Under the pieces are notes generated by a model, which saw only the letters and a program-made list of their open reading frames with translations, was not told the DNA's origin and made no database searches. The translations under genes were made by a program, and so were the position numbers. Of a stretch of 51,748 nucleotides of DNA, positions 1-9,348 are shown piece after piece; positions within the stretch are counted from its first letter, which is position 1, and each line of letters opens with the position of its first letter. This DNA is from an uncultured Oleispira sp. (GTDB taxonomy: Bacteria > Pseudomonadota > Gammaproteobacteria > Pseudomonadales > Oceanobacteraceae). The stretch is taken from NCBI GenBank assembly GCA_913019965.1, contig CAJVZR010000027.1, positions 1 to 51,748 of the forward strand, read 5' to 3'.

Positions 1-103
1 CAATAACTTTATTTAGTTTTTTTGATAAATTAATCAAATTTTTTTTTTCAAATTCAAATACATTACGATTATATAAATCAATTAGAACTGTTATTGTATC
101 CAT
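1..103 (-). CDS. Possible 5' end of a gene running off the left edge
   Basis: Read on the minus strand from an ATG at 103, the frame stays open for 34 codons to the window edge and gives a plausible mixed-charge sequence beginning MDTITVLIDLYNRNVFEFEK. The DNA is extremely AT-rich and no Shine-Dalgarno sequence is seen, so an open frame could also arise by chance. It is divergent from the hydrolase gene; the AT-rich 104-212 stretch between them would be the shared promoter region. I do not recognise a family. Confidence 0.25.
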   Translation of the reverse strand, partial: MDTITVLIDLYNRNVFEFEKKNLINLSKKLNKVI

Positions 104-212
104 ATTATTTAAAAAATTTAATAGATTTCAATGAATTAATTAAAAAAATGATGTAGGTAAAATTAGATTTTATTTTAAAACGTTTTTAAATCTTATTTAG
201 CAAAGAGTGCTT

Positions 213-1070
213 ATGAAATCTAATACCTTAAAGACAACTGGCGGTCATTCTATTGTCGCGCGAGTATTTCCTGCCAAAGACGAAACCAGCAGTAAAGGCG
301 TCTGTATTATTGCGACGGCAACGGGAGTTGCTCAGTATTTGTATGACGATTTTGCCAATTGGTTAACTGATAATAACTATACCGCAGTCACTTTTGATTA
401 CGATGGTATTGGCTTATCGGTTGATCGCCACGTGAAATACAGCAAAAGCGATAAGTTGAGTTGGGCAAAGCACGATTGCTCAGCGGTATTAGACTTTGTT
501 AAAGAAAACTATCCCGAGCAAAAATTAATTTGGATCGGCCATAGCGTAGGCGCTCATATGTTGGGCTTTATGGAGAATACTGACCAAATAGATCAAGCGA
601 TTACGGTTGGCGCAGGCACAGGAACTTGGTGGTATAACGCGACGCCGACAAAACGGATTGCTTGGTTTTTATGGTATTTTTTAGTTCCTGCAACAGCCCC
701 TCTATTAGGCTACTTTCCTGGGGATAAATTAAAGATTATGTGTAACTTGCCCAAAGGGGTGATTATGCAGTGGCGCCGTTGGTGCTTGAAAAAAGATTAC
801 GCGATTGGTTATGAAGGGGATTGGTTAAAGAAAAATTTTGCCAATACTAAAATGCCGATGACTTCGATAGCCTTTACTGATGACGATATGATGTCGATGA
901 AGAACGTTGAAATGCTGCATGGGTTCTTTACTGGTGCCGATAAAAAGATGGTGAAGATTAAACCTTCAGACATTGGTCAAAAGCGTATTGGTCATATTGG
1001 CTGGCATAAAATTCGTTATCAAAAATTATGGCAGGATCATTTTCTACAAGCTCTAGAGCCTGAACTTTAG
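213..1070 (+). CDS. Alpha/beta hydrolase (COG4757-like)
   Basis: This is a soluble alpha/beta-hydrolase-fold protein of about 285 residues with the nucleophile elbow GHSVG (Ser111) and an early strand-turn segment, FDYDGIG, typical of the predicted hydrolases grouped as COG4757. The candidate catalytic His lies near the C-terminus in RIGHIGWH. No signal peptide is present, so it should be cytoplasmic. Substrate is unknown; an ester or lipid-like compound is an inference from the fold. I chose ATG 213 over the in-frame GTG 207 because AAAGAG at 202-207 is correctly placed for it. It is monocistronic, with the next gene convergent. Confidence 0.8.
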   Translation: MKSNTLKTTGGHSIVARVFPAKDETSSKGVCIIATATGVAQYLYDDFANWLTDNNYTAVTFDYDGIGLSVDRHVKYSKSDKLSWAKHDCSAVLDFVKENYPEQKLIWIGHSVGAHMLGFMENTDQIDQAITVGAGTGTWWYNATPTKRIAWFLWYFLVPATAPLLGYFPGDKLKIMCNLPKGVIMQWRRWCLKKDYAIGYEGDWLKKNFANTKMPMTSIAFTDDDMMSMKNVEMLHGFFTGADKKMVKIKPSDIGQKRIGHIGWHKIRYQKLWQDHFLQALEPEL

Positions 1071-1108
1071 AACCTGAACTTTAGAGCCTAAAAAGTATAA
1101 AAAAATTC

Positions 1109-2335
1109 TTACGATAAATATTGTTGATAGCGCTTTGTTAATTTTTTTAAACGAATGCGGTCACGAATTAACGAAAATATTGGGGAAACATTTACCTTAG
1201 GATTTTTCCCTTTTCCCATTCGTTGCAGCTGTCGTTTGATCACGGCCATCGTGGCGACAGAACTTAAGGTTTTATCTTTCCAGCGTACCGTTGCACTATG
1301 TGCGACGACCTGGGAGTTGACTTGCCAGTCGTTTGGAAGTGCTGGGTTCATTGCTAATGCGGTTCCCATGCCTACCATATCAACGCCTTCAGCTAATACC
1401 TGTTCGGCGGTAGCTAAGCGTCGTATTCCACCCGTTGTCATAATCGGCATGGTTGCTAGGTGCGCAATGTCTTTAGCAAACTCTAAAAAATAGGCTTCAC
1501 GGGCAAGGGTACTGCCATCCGCTGTCGTGCCTTGCATGGCGGGACTTTCATAGCTGCCGCCGGATAATTCAACTAGGTCGACGGCCAGAGCATTCATTGC
1601 CACAACAACTTGCTTGGCATCATCGGCATCAAATCCTCCACGCTGAAAATCCGCTGAGTTCATCTTTACTGCAATTGCAAATTCGCTAGCAACGTTCTCA
1701 CGAATAGCTTTAATAATATTGAGTAATAAGCGCATGCGATTTTCTATTGAACCGCCAAATTCATCATTTCGTTTATTAGTTAGGGGTGATAGAAATTGCG
1801 ACAGCAAATAGCCATGAGCGGCATGAATTTGAATACCGTCAAAACCTGCTTGCTCCGCTTTTATTGCGGTATCAACAAAGCGTTGAATCAGGTTGTTAAT
1901 TTCTTTGTGGGTCATGGCTCTTGGCTGACCAAATAATTTTGAGTGTTTTCCTAAATCCAGAGGCACCGATGAAGGGGATAATACGTCTCCACCCATTGCC
2001 GCATACACTTGACGGCCAGGGTGATTGATCTGCATCCAAATTTGGGTGTTATTTTTCTTTGCAGCCTGCGCCCAGTCTTTAAAGGGGGCGAGCTCGGTTT
2101 CTTTTTCTAAGACGATGCCCCCTGGTCCCGTCATGGCTCGGCCATCAACCATCACATTACCAGTAATGAGCAGTCCTGAGCCGCCTTTGGCCCAACGCTG
2201 GTAGAGGCGGAAGATAGCAGGACCTGGTAATTGCCCTGGATCTGACATGTTTTCTTCCATCGCGGCTTTCGCTAGCCGATTGCTAAGCTGCGCACCACAC
2301 GGCAGTGAGAAAGGAGAAAATACGCTTGATGTCAT
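1109..2335 (-). CDS. Old Yellow Enzyme-family NADH:flavin oxidoreductase
   Basis: This is an FMN-binding TIM-barrel ene-reductase (COG1902). Hallmarks are the NHPGRQ segment, HAAHGYLLSQFLSP with the paired histidine region that binds substrate carbonyls, and NKRNDEFGGSIENR. About 408 residues means a single barrel without the Fe-S and NAD-binding domains of 2,4-dienoyl-CoA reductase. Such enzymes reduce alpha,beta-unsaturated carbonyls or xenobiotics with NAD(P)H. A TTG start at 2362 is in frame but lies inside the operator; ATG 2335 has AGG six bases upstream and begins closer to the family start. It is divergent from a TetR gene, which probably represses it through the palindromes at 2361-2400. 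Confidence 0.9.
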   Translation of the reverse strand: MTSSVFSPFSLPCGAQLSNRLAKAAMEENMSDPGQLPGPAIFRLYQRWAKGGSGLLITGNVMVDGRAMTGPGGIVLEKETELAPFKDWAQAAKKNNTQIWMQINHPGRQVYAAMGGDVLSPSSVPLDLGKHSKLFGQPRAMTHKEINNLIQRFVDTAIKAEQAGFDGIQIHAAHGYLLSQFLSPLTNKRNDEFGGSIENRMRLLLNIIKAIRENVASEFAIAVKMNSADFQRGGFDADDAKQVVVAMNALAVDLVELSGGSYESPAMQGTTADGSTLAREAYFLEFAKDIAHLATMPIMTTGGIRRLATAEQVLAEGVDMVGMGTALAMNPALPNDWQVNSQVVAHSATVRWKDKTLSSVATMAVIKRQLQRMGKGKNPKVNVSPIFSLIRDRIRLKKLTKRYQQYLS

Positions 2336-2360
2336 GGGGGGCCTATTATGTAAAAAATTC

Positions 2361-2400
2361 AACTATAGACTTATAGTTTAAATGACTATAGCCTTATAGT
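2361..2400. promoter_or_regulatory. Two tandem palindromic operators between OYE and tetR
   Basis: Two near-identical inverted repeats lie in the divergent promoter. The first is AACTATA-GACT-TATAGTT (2361-2378, 7-bp arms) and the second ACTATA-GCCT-TATAGT (2385-2400, 6-bp arms). Their centres are 23 bp apart. TetR-family repressors bind palindromes of this kind in the promoter they share with a target, so the neighbouring TetR is the natural candidate. Confidence 0.75.
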
Positions 2401-2447
2401 TGAAGTGTTAATTACCCGTAATGTGATATCAAACAAGTTATTAATTT

Positions 2448-3134
2448 ATGAGCAAAGCCGCAATGAAGCCCGCAGAATTAAGCCAAGGTGTGGCCACCGA
2501 ATCTAAGCGTGAATTGGCGAAGGCTAAAACTCGACGTGCATTGCTGAAAAGCGCTCTGCAGTTGTACAGCCAAGAGGGGTCGCAAGGCTTAAGTATGAAC
2601 AAGGTGGCTAAAGGGGCGGGGATTGCTCAGCCCAGTTTTTATAATCACTTTGAAAGCCTGGATGCTTTACAGCAAGAGCTGTGTGAACTGCTAAAGGAAA
2701 GTTATCTATCGCCAATGCGTATGGCGTGGGTCAGCATGCTGGAAGAATTTGATTCTTTATCGAAGGAGTTACTCGATCATAAATGCCGGCAATGCTTAGG
2801 AATGATCTTTGATGCAGCCTTTCAAAATATCGATTTATTCCAACACTTAATTGAAGATAGACCGCGCTTTGGCCAACATACTCATCATGGTTTAGGTGGT
2901 TTGGTTAACGACTTACAAGAAGAGTGGATTGAAATATTTAGCCAAGGATTAACCTTATCTGGGCGAACATTCACTTCGAGTAGTGTGAACTTATTTGTTG
3001 ATACGGCTGCTGCACAGGTGCATGAGCTGATCTTGGGCTGCCATCAGCAGCGATACCAGCGTGAACAAGCGATTCAGCTATTAAGCACGAATTTCCAATC
3101 GCTCTTTATTAGTGTGTTTACTAGTCAAAAATAA
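2448..3134 (+). CDS. TetR-family regulator
   Basis: The N-terminal region (about residues 25-75) is a TetR_N helix-turn-helix: TRRALLKSALQLY, then LSMNKVAKGAGIAQPSFYNHF. The recognition helix GIAQPSFYNHF resembles FabR-type regulators that respond to acyl ligands. The C-terminal ligand domain is not recognisable further. It is divergent from the OYE gene across two palindromes and is followed 31 bp later by the molybdopterin oxidoreductase, so it probably controls both and itself. No strong Shine-Dalgarno sequence precedes ATG 2448; ATG 2463 is an alternative start. Confidence 0.88.
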   Translation: MSKAAMKPAELSQGVATESKRELAKAKTRRALLKSALQLYSQEGSQGLSMNKVAKGAGIAQPSFYNHFESLDALQQELCELLKESYLSPMRMAWVSMLEEFDSLSKELLDHKCRQCLGMIFDAAFQNIDLFQHLIEDRPRFGQHTHHGLGGLVNDLQEEWIEIFSQGLTLSGRTFTSSSVNLFVDTAAAQVHELILGCHQQRYQREQAIQLLSTNFQSLFISVFTSQK

Positions 3135-3165
3135 CAAAAATAAATTTTATTTAAGGGAGAAGATA

Positions 3166-5295
3166 ATGGTCAATGAACAAGTCCATTTTAGGACCTGCAC
3201 TTTATGTGAAGCCATGTGTGGAATTGAAGTAACCCACGATGGTGAAAAAGTATTATCGATTAAAGGCGATAAAAACGACCCTTTCTCCCAAGGTTATATC
3301 TGCCCTAAAGCGACTGCTTTACAAGATTTGCATGAAGATCCTGATCGCTTGCGTAAACCCATAGAGCGCACTGCAGAAGGCTGGAAGGAACTTAGTTGGC
3401 CTGAGGCTTTAGATAAAGTTGCCACAGGTATTCAATCGCTGCAAAAGCAACATGGGCAGAATGCGTTAGGTATTTATTTAGGCAATCCGAATGTGCATAA
3501 CATGGGTAGTATGCTGACGACTAAGCATTTACTTGCGAGTCTTAAATCTCGTAGCCGTTTCTCCGCGACGTCAATTGATCAGTTACCTCATCATATTGTG
3601 AGTATGCATTTATTTGGTCATATGTTGCGTATTCCTGTGCCCGATGTGAACCGTACACAGCACATGTTAATCATCGGGGGTAATCCACTGGCGTCGAATG
3701 GCAGCATCATGACCGCGGCCAACATGCGCCAAAAATTAAAAGATATAAAAGGCCGCGATGGCAAAGTCGTAGTGATAGATCCTCGCCGAACCGAAACCGC
3801 TGAAGCCGCGAGTGAGCATCATTTTATCCGCCCAGCAACGGACGTTTTATTATTGCTGGCGATGCTGAATGAAATTTATGCTCAGGGTTACGTTAATCAA
3901 AACAAAGCGATTAATAATCGAGCTGCGGCGCTTGCTGTTGATATAGAGCAATTAGAATCTTTTGCTCAAGGCTATAGCGCTGAAAATGTCGCGGCGATTA
4001 CCGGAATTCAAGCCGCAGAAATTAAGCGTTTAGTGAAAGAATTTTGTCAAGCAGAGTCGGCGGTTTGTTATGGACGCATGGGGGTTTCCGTACAAGAGTT
4101 TGGTTTGCTGAGTCAGTATTTGATTATGGTGATTAATCTAGTGACAGGGCGTCTAGATGAAGTCGGCGGCTTAATGTTTCCTAAACCCGCACTGGATATT
4201 GTTAATAATACGGGGCCCGGTTATTTAGCCAAACGCCACAGCCGAGTAAACAAGTTGCCCGACTTTAATGGTGATTATCCTGTGGTTGCGATGGCCGATG
4301 AAATGTTAACCGCAGGTGAAGGGCAGCTAAAAGGCTTTATTAATGTGGCAGGAAATCCTGTGCTTAGTACCCCTAATGGCAATAAGTTAGACCAAGGCTT
4401 AGCGCAATTAGATTTTATGGTATCGGTGGATTATTTTATTAATGAAACCAGTCGTCATGCCCATATTATTTTGCCCCCTGTTTCGCCATTAGAGCGTGAT
4501 CATTACGATGTGACCTTTAATGGTTTCGCAGTGCACAATGTCGCGAAATACTCTCCAGCTCTGTTTAAGAAAAAGCCTGATGAAATGCATGATTGGCAAA
4601 TTACCTTAGAGCTGGCTAAGCGCTTAGATAAAAAAGCTAGCGTAGGGACTAAGGTAGAGCGTTGGTTAACTAAGACTTTTGGTCCTAAGTTTCTGTTAGG
4701 TCAAGGCTTAAAACGTGGCCCTTATCCACAAGTGAGTATGAAAGCCCTTAAACAGCAGGTTCATGGTATCGATCTTGGTCCATTAGGTTCTATGTTACCC
4801 GCGGGTTTAAAACATAAAGATAAGAAAATTGATTTGAATATCGATTTCTATAAAGCGGATTTGGCGAGAGTCGCGGAAGTATTCAAACACTATAATGATG
4901 ATCAGCTGTTATTAATTGGCCGTCGTCATGTGCGCAGTAATAATTCTTGGTTACATAATAGTCAGCGCTTAGTGAAGGGTAAATCCCGTTGCACGCTGAT
5001 GCTGCATCCTGATACTGCGGCACAGCAAGGAATTGTCCATGGCCAGTCGGTGAAAGTCAGCTCTCGAGTCGGTAGTATCGAAATCGAAGCCCAGGTAACG
5101 GATGAGCTTATGCCAGGAATCGTGAGCATTCCCCACGGCTGGGGGCACGGGCGTAAAGGTGTACGCCAAAGAATTGCACAAGCGCATGCGGGTGTGAGCT
5201 TGAATGATTTAACCGACGATACATTAATCGATAAACTGTGTGGCAATGCGGCGGTGAATGGGGTGCCTGTGAGACTTGAGGTTGTGAGTGCTTAA
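3166..5295 (+). CDS. Molybdopterin-dependent oxidoreductase (COG0243)
   Basis: This 709-residue member of the DMSO-reductase superfamily binds bis-MGD and one [4Fe-4S] cluster: Cys11, Cys14, Cys18 and Cys46 form C-x2-C-x3-C-x27-C. No twin-arginine signal is present, so it is cytoplasmic. The region that carries the Mo-ligand Cys in NapA reads FSATSIDQLPHHIV here and has no Cys; a Ser, Asp or other ligand is likely, as in the non-formate-dehydrogenase branches. The C-terminal pterin-binding domain (HPDTAAQQGIVHGQSV onward) is complete. I chose ATG 3166 because GGGAGA lies just upstream; the longer GTG frame overlaps tetR. Co-transcription with tetR suggests a role in the same lipid/xenobiotic response. 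The reaction cannot be assigned. Confidence 0.85.
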   Translation: MVNEQVHFRTCTLCEAMCGIEVTHDGEKVLSIKGDKNDPFSQGYICPKATALQDLHEDPDRLRKPIERTAEGWKELSWPEALDKVATGIQSLQKQHGQNALGIYLGNPNVHNMGSMLTTKHLLASLKSRSRFSATSIDQLPHHIVSMHLFGHMLRIPVPDVNRTQHMLIIGGNPLASNGSIMTAANMRQKLKDIKGRDGKVVVIDPRRTETAEAASEHHFIRPATDVLLLLAMLNEIYAQGYVNQNKAINNRAAALAVDIEQLESFAQGYSAENVAAITGIQAAEIKRLVKEFCQAESAVCYGRMGVSVQEFGLLSQYLIMVINLVTGRLDEVGGLMFPKPALDIVNNTGPGYLAKRHSRVNKLPDFNGDYPVVAMADEMLTAGEGQLKGFINVAGNPVLSTPNGNKLDQGLAQLDFMVSVDYFINETSRHAHIILPPVSPLERDHYDVTFNGFAVHNVAKYSPALFKKKPDEMHDWQITLELAKRLDKKASVGTKVERWLTKTFGPKFLLGQGLKRGPYPQVSMKALKQQVHGIDLGPLGSMLPAGLKHKDKKIDLNIDFYKADLARVAEVFKHYNDDQLLLIGRRHVRSNNSWLHNSQRLVKGKSRCTLMLHPDTAAQQGIVHGQSVKVSSRVGSIEIEAQVTDELMPGIVSIPHGWGHGRKGVRQRIAQAHAGVSLNDLTDDTLIDKLCGNAAVNGVPVRLEVVSA

Positions 5296-5447
5296 TAGGG
5301 GCTTAGAAGAAGGCTCTAGATTATGTAAATGTGCTAGTTGATCATAAAATTGTTAGGAAAGGTTTGGTATATTTTCATACACTGCATGTTTCCACTGTAA
5401 ACATTTTATTGTAAAGATTTCATTGCAAGTATAGGTATATAAGTTTC

Positions 5448-6182
5448 ATGAGCCCTTTAATTGAGCTGAGCTATCAAGACACCGTTGCGGTATTAACCAT
5501 GAATACCGCTGAAAATCGCCATAATCCCGAATTTATTCGTGAATTTAATCAGCATCTAGATACGGTCGAGGCTGAAGAAAAAGTTAAATCCATCATTTTA
5601 ACGTCTGCTTCCGAGAAAAACTGGTCGCTAGGCATCGACTTAGAATGGATGTCTCAACCTGCCAACTCAGTCAAAGATATTGCAGATTTTATGACAGGGG
5701 TTACAAGCTTATTAAAACGTATAGTAACTTTCCCGATGCCCGTTATCGCGGCATTAAATGGTCATAGCTTTGGTAATGGTGCGGTACTGGCCTGTGCTTG
5801 TGATTTTCGTTTTATGAAGTCGGATAAAGGTTTTTTCTGTTTTCCTGAAGTCGATGTACTTGTTCCATTTTTCCCTTCAATGTTCCCATTAATTAATAAA
5901 GCGATTCCGCAAACATTTTTTAATCGCCTTGCTATGACTGGGCAGCGCGTTGGATCCCAGGAGTTACTAGACCATCAGGTAGTGGAAGCTATTTTTGCTA
6001 ATGAAGAAGCGTTACAAGCCGGCGTATTAGAGTTTGCCACAAGCTTTAATAAAAATCGCTGGATCTATGGTCAGAATAAATCGCAAATGAATAAAGCGAT
6101 TCTCAATACTATGTTAGAAGAAGATGCTGAGTTTATTGCCGGTACCAGTAAGGTATTATGGAAAAATTTACAGAATAAATAA
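5448..6182 (+). CDS. Enoyl-CoA hydratase/isomerase family protein, probably delta3-delta2-enoyl-CoA isomerase-like
   Basis: Crotonase fold of 244 residues. The oxyanion-hole segments are present: SLGIDLEWM and GHSFGNGAVLACACDFRFM. In hydratases two Glu residues act. Here the position after GNGAVLA lacks the first Glu, while the second is retained in CFPEVDV. A single acidic residue is the pattern of delta3,delta2-enoyl-CoA isomerases, which move double bonds during beta-oxidation of unsaturated fatty acids. This favours isomerase over hydratase. The gene stands 152 bp after the molybdopterin enzyme and is followed by a strong hairpin. Confidence 0.75.
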   Translation: MSPLIELSYQDTVAVLTMNTAENRHNPEFIREFNQHLDTVEAEEKVKSIILTSASEKNWSLGIDLEWMSQPANSVKDIADFMTGVTSLLKRIVTFPMPVIAALNGHSFGNGAVLACACDFRFMKSDKGFFCFPEVDVLVPFFPSMFPLINKAIPQTFFNRLAMTGQRVGSQELLDHQVVEAIFANEEALQAGVLEFATSFNKNRWIYGQNKSQMNKAILNTMLEEDAEFIAGTSKVLWKNLQNK

Positions 6183-6197
6183 TCATCAATAGCGTTA

Positions 6198-6233
6198 AGC
6201 GTGTAGAAAATATTTAGATATTTTTTACACGCT
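6198..6233. terminator. Hairpin terminator after the isomerase gene
   Basis: A 16-bp stem with one mismatch (6198-6213 with 6218-6233) closes a TTAG loop. The descending arm contains the T-run, so it could terminate transcription of the isomerase gene. Confidence 0.7.
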
Positions 6234-6322
6234 ATTTACATAAGGCTAATATTTATTCAGCATAATAAAATCATCTAAATAATTATCCTTTTTATCGATA
6301 GTCTTTTGCTACTCCTCCATTA

Positions 6323-6336
6323 TTGACCCAGATCAA
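6323..6336. promoter_or_regulatory. FNR/ANR-like box upstream of the haem peroxidase
   Basis: TTGACCCAGATCAA matches the FNR/ANR consensus TTGAY-N4-RTCAA. A possible -10 element, TACAAT, lies at 6362-6367, which would place the box near -44, close to the usual activating position. The leader to the ATG at 6570 would be about 200 nt. Low-oxygen control of the peroxidase gene is inferred. Confidence 0.5.
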
Positions 6337-6569
6337 TATCTATTTATACTGACCCGCTTATTACAATTTTTATTAAATATTATTTATTGTTTTCTAAGTA
6401 AGTTTTATCTAAATAATCTTGTAATAGTCATAAAAAATTCATGCTAAATAAAATGAAAAGTATCAGTTCTATAGTAGTTATAGCAGCAAAGGTTACATTT
6501 CATTTTAATTGAATTAACGGAAATAATAATAAGAACAAATATAACCACAAAATAAAGGAGAATTTTGAA

Positions 6570-9317
6570 ATGCTTAACTCTGTATGGGTCGCCTGGCCAG
6601 GATATGTAAAATTTGGCTTGATAGGGGTCTACCTCGCCATTATCGTATTAATATTAGAGCGTGAAGAATTATTGGGTAATAACCTGATCGAAGTGGAAAA
6701 CTACGATCGTTATAACTCTCAAATTGTCTGTGATGAGCGCAGCTTAAATGCCCGTACAGAAGATGGTACTTGTAATATTCTAGAGAACCCATCGGAAGGT
6801 TCTGCACTGCGTCGTTTTGGCCGTAACGTTCAGCTAGAAGCCGCGTTTGGTGAAACAGAGGCCGATACTCTGCTAACCCCTAATCCTCGTGACGTTAGTA
6901 ACTCGTTACTCGCCCGTGAAGAATTTAAACCAGCAACCTCTATTAACTTCCTCGCGTCTGCTTGGATTCAGTTTATGGTTCATGACTGGGTTGCTCACGG
7001 TGAGAACGTAGATGAAAATCCCATCGTCGTTGATCTACCTGAAGGTGATGTACTGGGTAGCGGTACGATTGAAATCAAACGTACTCAACCAGATCCAAGC
7101 CGTTTGGATTCTGAAAGCGCACTGCCTGATACTTATCAGAATGTGAATACCCACTGGTGGGATGGTTCTCAGATATACGGCAGCAGCTTAGAAAAAAATA
7201 ATGAAATTCGTTCTTTTGTTGATGGTAAATTAAAACTTAATAGCGACGGCACATTACCGACAGAGTTCCTATCCGGTGTGCCAGTAACAGGCTTCAATGA
7301 TAACTGGTGGGTTGGTTTGAGTATGTTGCACCAGGTGTTTACTCTGGAGCACAATGCAATTGCTGATAAATTGAAGCAAGCTTATCCAGCAGCGTCTGAT
7401 CAATGGATTTATGACCGCGCGCGTTTAGCGAACTCGGCACTAATGGCCAAGATTCATACGACAGAGTGGACGCCAGCATTATTAGCAAATCCAGTATTAG
7501 AAAAAGCCATGGCGGCAAACTGGTGGGGGCTAATTGGCGATCGCGAAGGTCGTGATGCTTATCAAGCGGGCATTCGCAGTGTTGTTGAAGGTCTAGAAAA
7601 AACCGATTCTGTGGTTTCTCAGTTAGTTGGTTTAGACCCTAAGCTATCTGAATTAATCAATGGTGCATCGAGTATCGATCATGCACTTGCTGGTGTTGTA
7701 GGTGCTGCTGAGCCAAAGAATCACGGTGTTGCATATTCTTTAACGGAAGAATTTGTTGCCGTTTATCGTATGCACCCATTACTGCCTGATAACTTCCAGG
7801 TATTTGATGTGGGTTCAGGTATTCCATCCAGTGTGATTGCGCTAGAGGATACTCGTGATGGCGATGCAGAAACTATGCTGGCCGATGAAACAGGCGAGCG
7901 CTTATGGTACTCCATGGGGATCACTCACCCAGGTTCTTTAACCCTGCATAACTACCCTAACTTTTTGCGTAATTTGGATTTGCCTCTTGTGGGTAACATC
8001 GATTTAGCGACTATCGATATCGTGCGTGATCGTGAACGTGGTGTACCACGTTATAACGAATTCCGTCGTCAAATTGGTTTAACGCCGATTAATAAGTTTG
8101 AAGACCTAACCTCTGATCCAAAAACCTTAGCTGAATTAAAACGTCTTTATAATAACGATGTTGAATTAATCGATACTATGGTCGGCCAGCTGGCTGAAAC
8201 CGTACGCCCAGGTGGTTTTGCTTTTGGCGAAACTGCGTTCCAAATCTTCATCATTAACGCCTCACGCCGTCTAATGACAGACCGTTTCTATACCACGGAT
8301 TACACCGCTGAAGTGTATACCCAAGAAGGTATGGACTGGGTAGAAGAAAATACTATGTTAGACGTTATTCGTCGTCACTTCCCAAGTCTATCCGGGAGTT
8401 TGGCGGGAGTAGATAATGCCTTTAAACCTTGGGGTTTAAGCATTCCAGCAGATTACAATTCTTGGGATGCTTGTGATAAGCAAGAGCTACTTTGGAATAA
8501 TGGCGTATTACGTACTGAATATGCAGCAAGCAATGTGCCTGCTTTAGCTTCGATTAATAAACTGGATCTGATAAATAAAGTTCTATGGGACAAGAAGGTA
8601 CTTGATCAAGATGTAGCGCCAGAAGACAATAAAATGCCCATTCACGCCTTTGGCGCAATGGCAAAAGCGAAATTTGTACCGACTGCAGGGCATCCTTTCA
8701 CCGGTATCTTCCAAGGTAACGAATGTGGTTTATTGCGTATGTCAGTATCTGGTGATCCAGCAGATGAAGGTTTTGAGCCCGGCTTAACTTGGAAATCATT
8801 TGTTGATGGTCAAGCTTCGGAGAATGTTTTTGGCCATTACCCTCTAGCGGGTCAAGGCGGAAATTACGATTTCTTTGCGAATGAAATGTCTCAGTATGTC
8901 AAAGTTAAGAGCCATGAAATTGCCACAGCAAAAGCAGGATTCGCTAAAGCAATGAACAAATCGAATGCACTGAACGTTGGTGATATGGCAGCGGTTAAGC
9001 AAGATGGTAGTGCAGTCGCAGCGGCTAAAGCACCGACTCAGATTTATTTTGTACCAACAGCCGATGTTAAGGGCCAGTTTGATACAGCAACTCATGACTT
9101 CCGTGATGACCTTACGGCATTAACAGAAGGCACAGCGGTATACGATATTTACGCTACTGACCAAGCGATTAAAACGTCTATCTGGTTCTGGAAGCAGGCT
9201 CGTTATGAGCGTGAGCGTCGTGAAAGTGCTGTTAAGGTAGGTTCTATTGTTATGGACTCTGCGTTTAAAACATCACAATTTGGCGATAGTGGAGTTTATT
9301 TCAAGCAGCAGCATTAA
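6570..9317 (+). CDS. Membrane-anchored animal-type haem peroxidase / alpha-dioxygenase-like
   Basis: This 915-residue protein belongs to the animal haem peroxidase (An_peroxidase) superfamily and is closest in motifs to plant fatty-acid alpha-dioxygenases. It has WIQFMVHDW (His138, likely distal), THWWDGSQIYG, NWWVGLSMLHQVFTLEHNA and FVAVYRMHPLLPD. The last gives Tyr399 and His402, the same Y-x2-H spacing as the catalytic Tyr and proximal His of rice alpha-dioxygenase. Residues 12-28 form one hydrophobic segment, a probable membrane anchor. Plant enzymes are about 620-640 residues, so roughly 250 C-terminal residues are extra and of unknown role. Start: AAAGGAG at 6552-6558. It is monocistronic between two terminators. 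Fatty-acid oxygenation is inferred. Confidence 0.8.
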   Translation: MLNSVWVAWPGYVKFGLIGVYLAIIVLILEREELLGNNLIEVENYDRYNSQIVCDERSLNARTEDGTCNILENPSEGSALRRFGRNVQLEAAFGETEADTLLTPNPRDVSNSLLAREEFKPATSINFLASAWIQFMVHDWVAHGENVDENPIVVDLPEGDVLGSGTIEIKRTQPDPSRLDSESALPDTYQNVNTHWWDGSQIYGSSLEKNNEIRSFVDGKLKLNSDGTLPTEFLSGVPVTGFNDNWWVGLSMLHQVFTLEHNAIADKLKQAYPAASDQWIYDRARLANSALMAKIHTTEWTPALLANPVLEKAMAANWWGLIGDREGRDAYQAGIRSVVEGLEKTDSVVSQLVGLDPKLSELINGASSIDHALAGVVGAAEPKNHGVAYSLTEEFVAVYRMHPLLPDNFQVFDVGSGIPSSVIALEDTRDGDAETMLADETGERLWYSMGITHPGSLTLHNYPNFLRNLDLPLVGNIDLATIDIVRDRERGVPRYNEFRRQIGLTPINKFEDLTSDPKTLAELKRLYNNDVELIDTMVGQLAETVRPGGFAFGETAFQIFIINASRRLMTDRFYTTDYTAEVYTQEGMDWVEENTMLDVIRRHFPSLSGSLAGVDNAFKPWGLSIPADYNSWDACDKQELLWNNGVLRTEYAASNVPALASINKLDLINKVLWDKKVLDQDVAPEDNKMPIHAFGAMAKAKFVPTAGHPFTGIFQGNECGLLRMSVSGDPADEGFEPGLTWKSFVDGQASENVFGHYPLAGQGGNYDFFANEMSQYVKVKSHEIATAKAGFAKAMNKSNALNVGDMAAVKQDGSAVAAAKAPTQIYFVPTADVKGQFDTATHDFRDDLTALTEGTAVYDIYATDQAIKTSIWFWKQARYERERRESAVKVGSIVMDSAFKTSQFGDSGVYFKQQH

Positions 9318-9348
9318 TAAGGACTGATCTCTAGTCTGATCTAATAAT

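Noticed and set aside
1155..1493. Plus-strand frame inside the OYE gene
   Set aside because: It is an antisense shadow of a well-conserved gene and lacks a ribosome site.
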